From assembly GCA_902586885.1 (NCBI GenBank), contig CACIJG010000005.1:1-64000 (forward strand): a stretch of 64,000 nt of DNA. The letters are read 5' to 3'. Below the pieces are notes generated by a model that did no database searches, was not told the DNA's origin, and saw nothing but the letters and a program-made list of their open reading frames with translations. Origin of the DNA: an uncultured Alphaproteobacteria bacterium. GTDB taxonomy: Bacteria; Pseudomonadota; Alphaproteobacteria; Rhodobacterales; Rhodobacteraceae. Below, piece by piece: positions 1-8,358 of the stretch. The position numbers and the translations under genes are program-made. How positions within the stretch are numbered: the first letter of the stretch is position 1; each line of letters opens with the position of its first letter.

Positions 1-1549
1 AGACATTGAATCTTCATCGATGATCATAGAACCATTAGCTAGATATAATGAAACAGGGGCGCTTGTTCCCTTCTTGGCAGAAGAAGTGCCAACAGTGGGT
101 AATGGTGGCGTAAGCGCTGACCTTAAGTCCATAACTTGGAAACTAAAAAAAGGACTTAAATGGTCAGATGGATCACCAGTTACTTCAGCTGATGTTAAAT
201 TCACCGGTGAATATTGCATGGACCCTGATGGCGGTTGTGCTCAATTGGAGAAGTTTGATGGTGTAACAGGTATTGCTACTCCTGATGACCGAACAGTAGT
301 AGTAAGCTTTTCAGCTCCTAAGCCAAACCCTTACGGCCCTTTTGTAGGAGGTCAAACACCAATCCTACAGAAGAAGCAATTTGCAAATTGTATGGGTGCT
401 AAGGCTCCAAACTGTACTGCAGAAAACTTTGGGCCTATCGGTACAGGGCCGTTTGTTGTAACAGAGTTCAAACCCAATGATGTTATTCAGATGAAAGCTA
501 ATGATAACTACAGAGATCCAAACAAGCCAGCATTCGCTACCGTAACATTTAAAGGTGGTGGAGACGCTACTGCTGCTGGTAGATCAGTATTGGAAACAGG
601 TGAGTTTGATTATGCTTGGAACTTACAACTTGCTCCTGAAGTGATTGCTAACATGGAAAAAGCTGGTAAAGGAATTGCAATCGCGGGTTTTGGTCCTTTG
701 GTTGAAAGATTGGAAATGAACATGACCAATCCCGATCCCTCTTTGGATGCAGATACACGTTCTACCAGAAAAGCTCCTCACCCATTCCTTTCTGATATAA
801 ATGTGAGAAAGGCGCTATCTATGGCTATTGATAGACCATTGCTTGTAGAAATCGGTTATGGGAAAGCTGGCGATGTAACATGTGACTTGGTTCCAGCACC
901 GGATCTTTACGCTGCAAAAAACACTCATTGCTTAAAGCAAGATATTGCTGGCGCAAATGCTTTGCTTGAAAAAGCAGGTTGGAAAAAAGGTTCAGATGGC
1001 ATTAGAGCTAAAGATGGAGTAAGAATATCAATACTTTATCAAACATCTACAAATGCTGTTAGACAGGATTTCCAAGCCCTAATTAAAGAGTGGTGGCAGC
1101 AAATTGGTGTTGAGACTGAACTGAGAAACCTCAACGCTTCCGTGTTCTTTGGAGGTGATCCTGGTTCACCAGATACTTACCAGAAGTTTTACGCAGACGT
1201 AGAGATGTATGCTAATACTTTTGACGGTACTGATCCACAGGCCTACTTATCTGCGTACAGATGTGGAAATGAACCTAAGCCAGAAAGTCAATGGCAGGGA
1301 GCCAATATAAACAGATATTGTGACCCAAAGTATGACGCTCTATTAGATAAACTGTCTGCTACAGGTGATCTCAAAAAACGTGGAGAGATCGGCATTCAGT
1401 TAAATAACATGCTTACTAAAGACAGCTATACTATTGTTCCTTTAGTCCACAGAGGAAGAGTTTCGGCTCATGCAAAATCTCTTGGTGGTGTTATTCTTAA
1501 TACTTGGGACTCAGAGCTTTGGAATGTTGCCGATTGGCATCGTAAGTAA
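1..1549 (+). CDS. Peptide-type ABC transporter solute-binding protein (family 5), 5' truncated
   Basis: The frame is open from base 2, so the gene begins upstream; the methionine at 20 is internal. The protein matches the family-5 extracytoplasmic binding proteins (DppA/OppA type) that capture peptides, opines or related compounds for ABC importers. Visible family features include the early 'WKLKKGLKWSDGSPVTSADV' segment and a mid-protein 'NVRKALSMAIDRPLL' stretch. About 515 residues remain, so only the signal peptide and a short N-terminal part are missing. Two permease genes follow after a 71-bp gap containing a strong hairpin, as expected for a binding protein made in excess. The ligand cannot be told from the sequence. 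Confidence 0.92.
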   Translation, partial: DIESSSMIIEPLARYNETGALVPFLAEEVPTVGNGGVSADLKSITWKLKKGLKWSDGSPVTSADVKFTGEYCMDPDGGCAQLEKFDGVTGIATPDDRTVVVSFSAPKPNPYGPFVGGQTPILQKKQFANCMGAKAPNCTAENFGPIGTGPFVVTEFKPNDVIQMKANDNYRDPNKPAFATVTFKGGGDATAAGRSVLETGEFDYAWNLQLAPEVIANMEKAGKGIAIAGFGPLVERLEMNMTNPDPSLDADTRSTRKAPHPFLSDINVRKALSMAIDRPLLVEIGYGKAGDVTCDLVPAPDLYAAKNTHCLKQDIAGANALLEKAGWKKGSDGIRAKDGVRISILYQTSTNAVRQDFQALIKEWWQQIGVETELRNLNASVFFGGDPGSPDTYQKFYADVEMYANTFDGTDPQAYLSAYRCGNEPKPESQWQGANINRYCDPKYDALLDKLSATGDLKKRGEIGIQLNNMLTKDSYTIVPLVHRGRVSAHAKSLGGVILNTWDSELWNVADWHRK

Positions 1550-1563
1550 TAAAATATAATTGT

Positions 1564-1590
1564 TAGAGGCATAGTATGACTATGCCTCTA
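1564..1590 (+). terminator. Intercistronic hairpin after the solute-binding protein gene
   Basis: Perfect inverted repeat: arm TAGAGGCATAG (1564-1574), loop TATGA, arm CTATGCCTCTA (1580-1590). The 11-bp stem starts 14 bp after the stop codon and 57 bp before the permease start. No run of T follows, so it looks more like an mRNA-stabilising or partial-attenuation hairpin than a full terminator. Confidence 0.7.
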
Positions 1591-1620
1591 GCTTTATCAA
1601 ACTTCAAATAGCATAAAATA

Positions 1621-2628
1621 ATGCTGACATATATTGCCAGAAGACTTTTAATATCTATACCAACTTTGATTGTTATAAGTCTGGTAATCTTTCTACTTTT
1701 AAACCTAGCGCCAAACGATCCTATGGCTCAGGTACCTTTGACTGTTCCTCCTGAAGTAAAAGAGAAAATGAGGGAGGCTCTTGGGTTAGGTCAGCCTTTA
1801 TATATTCAATTCATCAAATGGGTAGTTCAACTTTTTTGGGTAGAACCCCAAGTGTTCATTGACTACATGTTTGAAACAAACTTTTCTGAAGGAAAGCAAA
1901 GAGTGATTAGCTGGCAAACACGTAGCCCAGTCATGGATATTGTGGTACAACGGATGCCTCAAACTCTTTGGGTAGTTGGAATGTCATATATTGTGGGTAT
2001 TCTTATTGCTATTCCAATAGGGATTTATTCGGCATACAAACAGTATTCCGTTTTTGATCAGGTAGGAACATTTGTAACTATGATTGGCTATTCTGTTCCG
2101 CCATTTTTTACTGGTGTCTTTGTTATTGTAATATTTTCGGTCCAGCTAGGCTGGTTACCCTCAATATATGATACGACTCATGTTGTAGTAGATTGGGATA
2201 CTTTCAAAACCCAACTAAAACAGATGGTAATGCCCGTTATGGTTTTGGCTCTACAGACTACTGCGATGATTAATCGTTTTATGCGAGCTACTATGCTTGA
2301 TAATCTAAATCAAGACTATGTACGTACTGCCAGAGCAAAAGGATTAAGTGAATGGACAATAGTAATGATTCATGTGCTTAGAAACTCCATGATACCTGTA
2401 ATAACCGTTATTGCTCTTAATGTTCCTGCTATATTTGGCGGAGCTATCATCACGGAACAAGTATTCAAAGTAAATGGTATCGGACATCAATTAATAGGTG
2501 CGATTTACGCTAATGATTTACCGACTGTGCAAACTATAACATTTATGTTTGCTTTTCTTATAGTTGCATTCAACTTAATTGCAGACATCATTTACGGAAT
2601 ATTGGACCCTAGGATTAGATATGACTGA
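1621..2628 (+). CDS. ABC transporter permease, DppB/OppB type
   Basis: Integral membrane permease of a peptide-type importer, 335 residues. It opens with the family-typical 'YIARRLLISIPTLIVISLVI' first helix. It carries the cytoplasmic EAA-type coupling loop around residues 233-245 (YVRTARAKGLS) and ends in the usual 'DPRIR' motif. An insert of roughly 50 residues after the first helix (about 60-110) makes the periplasmic loop longer than in simple DppB proteins. It overlaps the next permease by 8 bp. Substrate is unknown; pairing with the binding protein upstream is inferred from order. Confidence 0.92.
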   Translation: MLTYIARRLLISIPTLIVISLVIFLLLNLAPNDPMAQVPLTVPPEVKEKMREALGLGQPLYIQFIKWVVQLFWVEPQVFIDYMFETNFSEGKQRVISWQTRSPVMDIVVQRMPQTLWVVGMSYIVGILIAIPIGIYSAYKQYSVFDQVGTFVTMIGYSVPPFFTGVFVIVIFSVQLGWLPSIYDTTHVVVDWDTFKTQLKQMVMPVMVLALQTTAMINRFMRATMLDNLNQDYVRTARAKGLSEWTIVMIHVLRNSMIPVITVIALNVPAIFGGAIITEQVFKVNGIGHQLIGAIYANDLPTVQTITFMFAFLIVAFNLIADIIYGILDPRIRYD

Positions 2629-3526
2629 AGTCGTTGAAAATAAGACTTCTAATAGGAGCAAACTGAAAGATGTGTGGGATCAGTTCAAAAGCCACAAAGG
2701 TGCGCTTCTGGGAGGCTTCATATTCTTCTCTATCGTAATAATAGTGATGATAGGCCCTTTTTTTTGGCCCTTCGAAGCTAATGGGATAGATATTCGTTCT
2801 AGGAACCAGGGGCCGAGCCTTCTTCACCCTTTTGGTACAGATCAGTTAGGAAGAGATACTCTTGCGAGAATGATGGCTGGCGGAAGAACTTCTATAGCTG
2901 TGGGTTTGGCCGCAATGGCTTTGTCTCTTTTCTTCGGTAGTTTTATCGGAGTGACAGCTGGATTTTATAAACGCCTTGACGGCATATTGATGAGGTTTAC
3001 AGACCTTTTTCTTTCTTTGCCTTTGCTTCCTCTTCTTTTGGTCATGATGCTACTTTTTAGGGAACCGTTAAGTCAGGCTTATGGACCTGAGAAGGGAATG
3101 TTCGTTTTGATTGTTGTGTCTATTGGAATTACAAGCTGGATGCCAACAGCTAGAATAGTTAGAGCAGATGTTTTGGCTTTAAAGGAAAGAGAGTTTGTTT
3201 TAGCTGCAAGATCAAGTGGAACATCTGACACTATGATTATCTTAAGACACATTATGCCGAATGTTCTATCGCCTATAATGGTTTCAGCAACTCTCGGCAT
3301 AGCTAATGGAATAATTACCGAAAGTGCTTTATCGTTTCTGGGATTGGGCTTTCCTCCAGATTTTCCTACTTGGGGTAGGTTGCTTAATGATGCGGTGGAT
3401 TATTTGCAACAATATCCTGAGAGAGTTTTCTGGCCCGGTCTTGCTATATCTTTAACTGTATTAAGTATTAATTATTTGGGAGATGGACTTCGGGATGCTC
3501 TTGACCCCCGTATGCGCAAACGATAA
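2621..3526 (+). CDS. ABC transporter permease, DppC/OppC type
   Basis: Second membrane permease, 301 residues. The ATG at 2621 lies inside the end of the previous gene (8-bp overlap ATGACTGA), which argues for translational coupling; a longer frame opening at 2579 would overlap more and begins with non-family sequence. The DppC hallmarks are an N-terminal cytoplasmic tail, 'HPFGTDQLGRDTLARM' near residue 75, an EAA loop (REFVLAARSSG) and a C-terminal 'LRDALDPRMRKR'. No ATPase gene follows, so the ATPases lie upstream of the window or are shared. Confidence 0.92.
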   Translation: MTEVVENKTSNRSKLKDVWDQFKSHKGALLGGFIFFSIVIIVMIGPFFWPFEANGIDIRSRNQGPSLLHPFGTDQLGRDTLARMMAGGRTSIAVGLAAMALSLFFGSFIGVTAGFYKRLDGILMRFTDLFLSLPLLPLLLVMMLLFREPLSQAYGPEKGMFVLIVVSIGITSWMPTARIVRADVLALKEREFVLAARSSGTSDTMIILRHIMPNVLSPIMVSATLGIANGIITESALSFLGLGFPPDFPTWGRLLNDAVDYLQQYPERVFWPGLAISLTVLSINYLGDGLRDALDPRMRKR

Positions 3527-3577
3527 CTGTTTATATTTTGTTAGTTTATATCTATGATATTTTATAACTGAAATCTA

Positions 3578-4402
3578 TTGAGAAAAAATTTGCCCATTTT
3601 AAAAGACAAAAACTTTCCTGAATTTCGTGGTTTGCACCTCTGGCATGCACCAATGTCATCATGTTCACAAAGAGTTAGAATCGCTTTGTGCTTAAAGGAA
3701 CTTTCTTGGGTAAGCCATCCCTTAAAACTTGATAAAGGCGAACACGCAAAATCAGAGTATTTAGCAATAAATCCCAAAGGTTTAGTACCCTCACTAATAA
3801 ATGATGGAGAAGTGATTACTGAGTCAATTGATATACTAAGTTATATAGAAGGAAAATTTGGACAACTTGGCAATCAATCGTTGAGTGAAAACGTCATTAC
3901 TGAAGGACAGCATTTATTACAAAAAATAGATGAAGCTCAAAAAGACGTTAAGACTTGTAGTTTCTTTTTTCTTTTTAGAGTGAGATCAATGATGAATGAT
4001 AATGAGTTTGGTTTTTTTCAAAAAAACCACTCAAATATAGAACTTGTTAAATTTCATGAAAGGTTTCGAACAGGGCTGTCTAGAAAAGAAGTCCAAGAGT
4101 CGGTAGACAGATCGCTTTTATTTTTTAAATTAATAGAGGCTCAAATTGAAAAAAATAATGGCTATCTTTTAAACGGATCATTTTCAATCTATGACCTTGC
4201 ACTAGTCCCAAATGTTCACAGATTCACTCTGATGAGATGGCCCTTTAAAGAATATCCTAATATTTCATCATGGTTTAAAAGAATAAAGTCAAAAGACTGG
4301 TTTAAATTAGCCATTCTAGACTGGGAACCTCCAGAACTGATCGATACATTTTCTGATTTTGTAGGTAAAAGTAAAAACGATAACATATCTGCCTTTCTCT
4401 GA
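3578..4402 (+). CDS. Glutathione S-transferase family protein
   Basis: 274 residues. The N-terminal part is a thioredoxin-like GST domain: 'LWHAPMSSCSQRVRIAL' aligns with the active-site helix, the 'GLVPSLINDGEVITES' segment has the cis-proline and the E-S pair that binds glutathione, and a helical C-terminal domain follows. The most upstream start is TTG at 3578, with no convincing ribosome site, so the true start is uncertain. It sits 51 bp after the permease gene and just before a hydroxyacid dehydrogenase on the same strand. The natural substrate cannot be inferred. Confidence 0.8.
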   Translation: MRKNLPILKDKNFPEFRGLHLWHAPMSSCSQRVRIALCLKELSWVSHPLKLDKGEHAKSEYLAINPKGLVPSLINDGEVITESIDILSYIEGKFGQLGNQSLSENVITEGQHLLQKIDEAQKDVKTCSFFFLFRVRSMMNDNEFGFFQKNHSNIELVKFHERFRTGLSRKEVQESVDRSLLFFKLIEAQIEKNNGYLLNGSFSIYDLALVPNVHRFTLMRWPFKEYPNISSWFKRIKSKDWFKLAILDWEPPELIDTFSDFVGKSKNDNISAFL

Positions 4403-4425
4403 GAAAATCAAGGAACGCCACTTAA

Positions 4426-5349
4426 ATGACAAGTCTTCTTTTAATGTCCGATAATATCAACTGGTTATCTGAACTAAAAACCCATCTACCTAATATATTC
4501 ATTCAACATTATCCAGAGATAACTAAAGCCAATGAAATAGAATTTGCTTTAGTTTGGAATCCAAAGGAAGGAGTTCTTGCCAAGCTTCCAAACCTTAAAG
4601 TGATTTTTTCAATCGGCGCAGGTGTAGACCATATTTTAAGAGATAAAAGCATACCCAAAGAAATACCCATTATTAGAATGTCCGACCCTTTTCAATACAA
4701 AATGGTGGCTGAGTATGCCCTGTTGACTGTTTTGTATGTTCATAGAAATATCGAAACCATTTCTAAAAATAACAATAAAAAAGTTTGGACTGAACAAACA
4801 GCGGCGTACACACCGGAATATACGGTTGGCGTTTTGGGACTTGGAAATATCGGTTCAGTAATTGTGGACAGGATGCAATCAATTGGATTTTCCGTTTTAG
4901 GATGGAGTCGATCTAAAAAAATTTTAGATGGAGTAGAGACCTTCTCTGGATTTCAGGAGTTAGAGAGAATGTTACCCAGATGTGATTATTTAATCTGTGC
5001 ACTTCCTTTAACGCAAGAAACTAAGGGAATAATTAACAAGGCAAGTCTTAGTTTAATGAAAAAAGACTCGACGTTGATTAATATCGGGAGAGGTGAACAT
5101 ATAGAAGAGGAAGCGCTCTTAAGTTACATTGACAAGGTTCCCTTGAAGAAAGTATTTCTTGATGTTTTTCCTAAAGAGCCACTAGAGAAATCCCATTCCT
5201 TCTGGAGCCATCCGAAAATTTTTGTTACGCCACATATGGCTGGAGAAGTTCTTCCAAAAAGTGCAGTTTTTTCTGTTAAAAAGGGAATAGATAGATTCCA
5301 AAATGGCGAACCCCTCGAAAACATTTATGATAGGAAAAAAGGGTATTAA
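4426..5349 (+). CDS. D-2-hydroxyacid dehydrogenase (GhrA-like glyoxylate/hydroxypyruvate reductase)
   Basis: 307 residues. The NAD(P)-binding motif GLGNIG lies at about 138-143. The catalytic triad of the family is visible as Arg222 (NIGRG), Glu251 (FPKEPL) and His270 (TPHMAG). The short catalytic N-terminus and the 'FSIGAGVDHIL' segment resemble the GhrA subgroup, which reduces glyoxylate and hydroxypyruvate in the cytoplasm. It lies 23 bp after the GST gene and 24 bp before the FAD oxidoreductase, so the three are probably cotranscribed. Exact 2-oxoacid preference is an inference. Confidence 0.85.
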   Translation: MTSLLLMSDNINWLSELKTHLPNIFIQHYPEITKANEIEFALVWNPKEGVLAKLPNLKVIFSIGAGVDHILRDKSIPKEIPIIRMSDPFQYKMVAEYALLTVLYVHRNIETISKNNNKKVWTEQTAAYTPEYTVGVLGLGNIGSVIVDRMQSIGFSVLGWSRSKKILDGVETFSGFQELERMLPRCDYLICALPLTQETKGIINKASLSLMKKDSTLINIGRGEHIEEEALLSYIDKVPLKKVFLDVFPKEPLEKSHSFWSHPKIFVTPHMAGEVLPKSAVFSVKKGIDRFQNGEPLENIYDRKKGY

Positions 5350-5373
5350 GTAGTGCCTTCTAACATCAGATAA

Positions 5374-6663
5374 ATGACTTATAAAACCTCTCCTTTCTGT
5401 TCTGTTTGGCATAGTAATGAGCCTTATTTTTTTATAGACCAAGAACCTTTACCTACTAAGATGGAAGCGGAGTTCGTAATAGTTGGAGGTGGTTTTACAG
5501 GTCTGTCTACTGCCTTAGATCTTGCCCTTAAAGGAAAGGAAGTGATTGTTTTGGAGGGAGGGAAGATTGGTTTAGCTGCATCGGGCCTAAATGGAGGTCA
5601 ATTGAACCCCGGTTTTAAACATAACCCAACCGAAATTATCAATAGTTTTGGTAGCAGCATTGGCAAAAAAATAATTGAGTTTGGTGCCAATGCTCCCAAA
5701 AAAACAATGGCCATCATTAAGCAACATAAAATCGAGTGTCAGTTGGAAAAGGGAGGCTTTGTCCAACCGGCGCATAATAAAGCCTCACTCAGGATAGTGG
5801 ATAACCGGATTAAGGACTGGAAAAAATACACCGACAAAGTGGATTTTCTTGACAAAAATGAGGTAGGTGACCTTTTGGGAAGCGACTGTTACATTGGAGG
5901 TTTCTTGGATAGGAGAGGCGCCACGTTAAATCCTCTGAGATTAGTTAATGGCCTAGCAAGAGCAGCAATAAAAGCAGGTGTAAAAATTTATCAAGAATCA
6001 CTTGTCACAAGGGTGTCTTTTTCCAATGGGAAATGGCATTTTATGCTTAAAAATTCGAGCGTTCAGGGCATGGCAGCTGGAATATTTACCAACGCCTATA
6101 CGAATAATCTTATAAAACCTCTAAAGCAAACATTTATTCCTGTTCAAAGCTTTCAAATTGCAACTGAAAAGCTTTCTAAAGAAATAACAAGAGATTTGAT
6201 CCCTAATGGGTTTGGGGTTTCAGATTTAAATAGACTACTAGTTTATTATAGGAGAGGTCCCCATAATAGAATACTAATGGGGGGTAGAGGAACTTTCAGA
6301 AAACCTAAGTCGAAAGGTGATTTTGTTCTATTGGAGAGAAAGTTAACTAATATTTTTCCAATTCTTAAAGATGCTAAATTTCAATATTATTGGTTTGGAA
6401 ACGTTTCCATCACTCCTGACTTTATGCCAAGACTAAATATTCTTGGTCCTAGAGCCATCTCTTTTTTGGGGTGCAATGGAAGAGGAGTCGCACTTTCTCC
6501 TGCCTTGGGGCCTTATCTCTCCGACTGGTTAATAAACGGTAATGACCACCATCTTCCATTACCGGTGTCAAAAAAAATAAAAACTATTCCTTTTCATTTT
6601 TTGCATAGATTATATGTAGCAAGTGTATCTTCATATTTTAAAGCTCGAGACTGGTTAGATTGA
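5374..6663 (+). CDS. FAD-dependent oxidoreductase, DAO family (PuuB-like)
   Basis: 429 residues. A classical dinucleotide motif is at about 36-41 (VIVGGGFTGLSTALDLA), followed by the acidic ribose-binding residue near 61 and a 'GLNGGQLNPG' segment typical of gamma-glutamylputrescine oxidase and related amine or amino-acid oxidases. A second FAD-binding region near the C-terminus reads 'FLGCNGRGVALSPALG'. Such enzymes oxidise secondary or primary amines to aldehydes, making peroxide and ammonia. With the transporter, GST and hydroxyacid dehydrogenase upstream, a small amine or amino-acid catabolic operon is plausible. Confidence 0.85.
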   Translation: MTYKTSPFCSVWHSNEPYFFIDQEPLPTKMEAEFVIVGGGFTGLSTALDLALKGKEVIVLEGGKIGLAASGLNGGQLNPGFKHNPTEIINSFGSSIGKKIIEFGANAPKKTMAIIKQHKIECQLEKGGFVQPAHNKASLRIVDNRIKDWKKYTDKVDFLDKNEVGDLLGSDCYIGGFLDRRGATLNPLRLVNGLARAAIKAGVKIYQESLVTRVSFSNGKWHFMLKNSSVQGMAAGIFTNAYTNNLIKPLKQTFIPVQSFQIATEKLSKEITRDLIPNGFGVSDLNRLLVYYRRGPHNRILMGGRGTFRKPKSKGDFVLLERKLTNIFPILKDAKFQYYWFGNVSITPDFMPRLNILGPRAISFLGCNGRGVALSPALGPYLSDWLINGNDHHLPLPVSKKIKTIPFHFLHRLYVASVSSYFKARDWLD

Positions 6664-6666
6664 TTT

Positions 6667-6690
6667 ATGAATCTATATATTCATTTTTTT
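6667..6690 (+). terminator. Possible weak terminator after the FAD oxidoreductase
   Basis: Short AT-only stem ATGAAT (6667-6672) / ATTCAT (6679-6684) followed by a run of T. It overlaps the last codons of the convergent methyltransferase gene. Weak because the stem has a single G-C pair per arm. Confidence 0.3.
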
Positions 6691-7475
6691 ATGCATTTAG
6701 TCATTAAAAAGTCCTGCCTTAAATAATTATCGAGAAAGAATTTTGAAATTAAATCCAAAGTTCTTGTTCTTAAATCTTGCAACTTACTGGTGTTATCAGC
6801 CAACGCCTCAACTAACTTTGCCAATGGTCCCGCATTTTTTTCAAACAAATTCAACATGTGACCAGGGCTCAATGTTGGTGCCATCATAGCATCTCTAGCA
6901 AACTCTATATTTTTAAACTTTTTCTCTAATCTTTCAGAAATTATCTTTGTGTCCCCCCACAATACTGGGGAAGATGCACCGTTTGGCAAAGGTGGAGAAA
7001 ATTCTCCGACAAGTTTAAAAAATTGACCCATAAACATCTCTGATGGCCAAGTTGAAAATGCTAAAACCCCACCAGTTTTCAAGACTCTTCCCATTTCATC
7101 GATTACCACATCCGGTTGAGGTGCAAACATGTGTCCATATTGGCTCACTACTATATCAAATTCCTCATCAAGAAAGGGCATGTTTTCAGCATCACCTTCG
7201 ACAAACTCTACATCTAATGACATGATTTTAGAATTCTCTCTAGCCCTGCCAATTAAGGCAGGAGTAAGGTCTAACCCTTTAACTAATGCTCCTATTCTAG
7301 CAGCTGTAAGACCTACAACACCTGTTCCGCATGCAACATCTAAAACCTTGGAGTTTTTATCAACGTTAGCAAACCGAATTAATTTAGGTGCCGCTGTGCT
7401 TGTCAAGGCTTCGAAAGGTATAAACGAAGACCATCCTTCCTTGGCTTTTTCCTTCAACTTAGAAATTTCATCCAT
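6681..7475 (-). CDS. Class I SAM-dependent methyltransferase
   Basis: 264 residues. The SAM-binding motif I is at about 45-54 (VLDVACGTGVVG), the acidic motif II is in 'VKGLDLTPALIGRARENS', and 'GDAENMPFLDEEFDIVVS' covers motifs III-IV. This layout is that of the UbiE/Coq5-like methyltransferase_11 group, but no quinone-specific or other substrate signature is apparent. It is a lone minus-strand gene convergent with the oxidoreductase gene. A weak AAGGAAA ribosome site precedes the ATG. Substrate unknown. Confidence 0.85.
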   Translation of the reverse strand: MDEISKLKEKAKEGWSSFIPFEALTSTAAPKLIRFANVDKNSKVLDVACGTGVVGLTAARIGALVKGLDLTPALIGRARENSKIMSLDVEFVEGDAENMPFLDEEFDIVVSQYGHMFAPQPDVVIDEMGRVLKTGGVLAFSTWPSEMFMGQFFKLVGEFSPPLPNGASSPVLWGDTKIISERLEKKFKNIEFARDAMMAPTLSPGHMLNLFEKNAGPLAKLVEALADNTSKLQDLRTRTLDLISKFFLDNYLRQDFLMTKCIKK

Positions 7476-7628
7476 GGGTTATTTTCCTTATTTTCCTCAA
7501 AGATAATATTAATTTTATCTTAAACATAGATGGTCAATAAAGACTATTTTTTTATGGCGTAAGCAGCATTCAAAAATTTAATATTTCGTTATGCAGAAAT
7601 TAGCTGTCTATTTTGCGATTTAAACACT

Positions 7629-7650
7629 ATTAGTTTAATGTTAAACTAAT
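7629..7650. promoter_or_regulatory. Perfect palindrome upstream of the DUF1127 gene (operator candidate)
   Basis: Arms ATTAGTTTAA (7629-7638) and TTAAACTAAT (7641-7650) separated by TG, a perfect 10-2-10 dyad. It lies about 60 bp before the DUF1127 start in the only sizeable noncoding stretch between 6681 and 15184. Size and symmetry resemble a site for a dimeric regulator (MarR- or TetR-like); which one is unknown. Confidence 0.5.
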
Positions 7651-7710
7651 ATATGAGTTGTAGGTGAAATCTTTATTTAATAAAAAACCTTATTTATTAG
7701 GAGTATCAAT

Positions 7711-7941
7711 ATGGCAGTTATAAGACAAGAACCCACAAGTAATAGAATATTTGATAAAATAGTTCAATATTCAACTATATTTTATTTTTCTTTGAAAGAT
7801 AGAGTGCAAAAAAGACGAGCTTACAACAAAACTGTGAGAGAATTGAGCAAGATGACAGATAGAGATCTGGCAGACATCGGTTTCAGCAGAAGTGAAATAA
7901 AGGCAAGAGCTCTTAAAAGCATTTACAAGATAAATCTTTAA
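7711..7941 (+). CDS. DUF1127 family small protein
   Basis: 76 residues. The C-terminal half carries the DUF1127 signature (ELSKMTDRDLADIGFSRSEIKA), a short arginine-rich helix-turn-helix-like module common in Alphaproteobacteria. In some species DUF1127 proteins bind RNA or affect RNA turnover and phosphate or carbon physiology. The N-terminal 45 residues are not conserved in an obvious way. A good AGGAG ribosome site lies 8 bp before the ATG. The gene stands alone, with a 235-bp upstream gap containing a perfect palindrome, so it is likely separately regulated. Confidence 0.88.
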   Translation: MAVIRQEPTSNRIFDKIVQYSTIFYFSLKDRVQKRRAYNKTVRELSKMTDRDLADIGFSRSEIKARALKSIYKINL

Positions 7942-7950
7942 AAATACGCT

Positions 7951-7985
7951 AAAGGGAAGGGACTATTTTTTATCCCCTTCCCTTT
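7951..7985. terminator. Shared hairpin between DUF1127 gene and convergent ABM gene
   Basis: Inverted repeat AAAGGGAAGGG (7951-7961) / CCCTTCCCTTT (7975-7985) with a 13-base T-rich loop. It starts 9 bp after the DUF1127 stop and covers the last codons and stop of the minus-strand gene ending at 7970. On the minus strand it is followed by a short T-rich stretch, so it may terminate both transcripts. Confidence 0.6.
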
Positions 7986-8341
7986 GAAACGCCAGACGAT
8001 AGCGGGCTGACTAGCGGATCCCACATCTCAAACGCTTTCTTTACTTTTTCATCAGCATTCCCAAAGATTTCCATATTTGTGACTTTAATTAACCCACCTA
8101 AAGGTGCGAGTAGGTCTTTTACAACCCTCATGTGATTCATAACTGCATCATTATCGGGATACCTTTCATAAACTCTCACCGTACCCTCATCGTCGTTTAC
8201 GAAAAATTCATAATCCATCACAAGTTCGTCATCAGCGGTGGTCTTTTCAACCATTTTTTGAAAATGCTCTTTTGCCTCCCCTAGCTTACCCTCTCTAATT
8301 TTTGCACTTATTAACCAACTTATATTATCCTTATTTGACAC
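7970..8341 (-). CDS. Putative antibiotic-biosynthesis-monooxygenase (ABM) fold protein
   Basis: 123 residues. The pattern of an alternating strand (ISWLISAKIREGK), a helix with 'EHFQKMVEKT', then 'YEFFVNDDEGTVRVYERYPDNDAVMNHM' resembles dimeric alpha+beta barrel ABM/YgiN-like proteins. Members include quinol monooxygenases and many of unknown role. The start is GTG at 8341, with AAGGAGG 8 bp upstream. It lies only 17 bp after the receiver-cyclase gene, so it is probably the last gene of the signalling operon. Whether it is an enzyme or a small-molecule-binding partner cannot be said. Confidence 0.65.
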   Translation of the reverse strand: MSNKDNISWLISAKIREGKLGEAKEHFQKMVEKTTADDELVMDYEFFVNDDEGTVRVYERYPDNDAVMNHMRVVKDLLAPLGGLIKVTNMEIFGNADEKVKKAFEMWDPLVSPLSSGVSKGRG

Positions 8342-8358
8342 CTGAAATTCCTCCTTTT

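Noticed and set aside
7129-7506. Plus-strand open frame of 125 codons antisense to the methyltransferase gene
   Set aside because: It is a mirror of a well-supported methyltransferase with clear SAM motifs, has no family features and no ribosome site.
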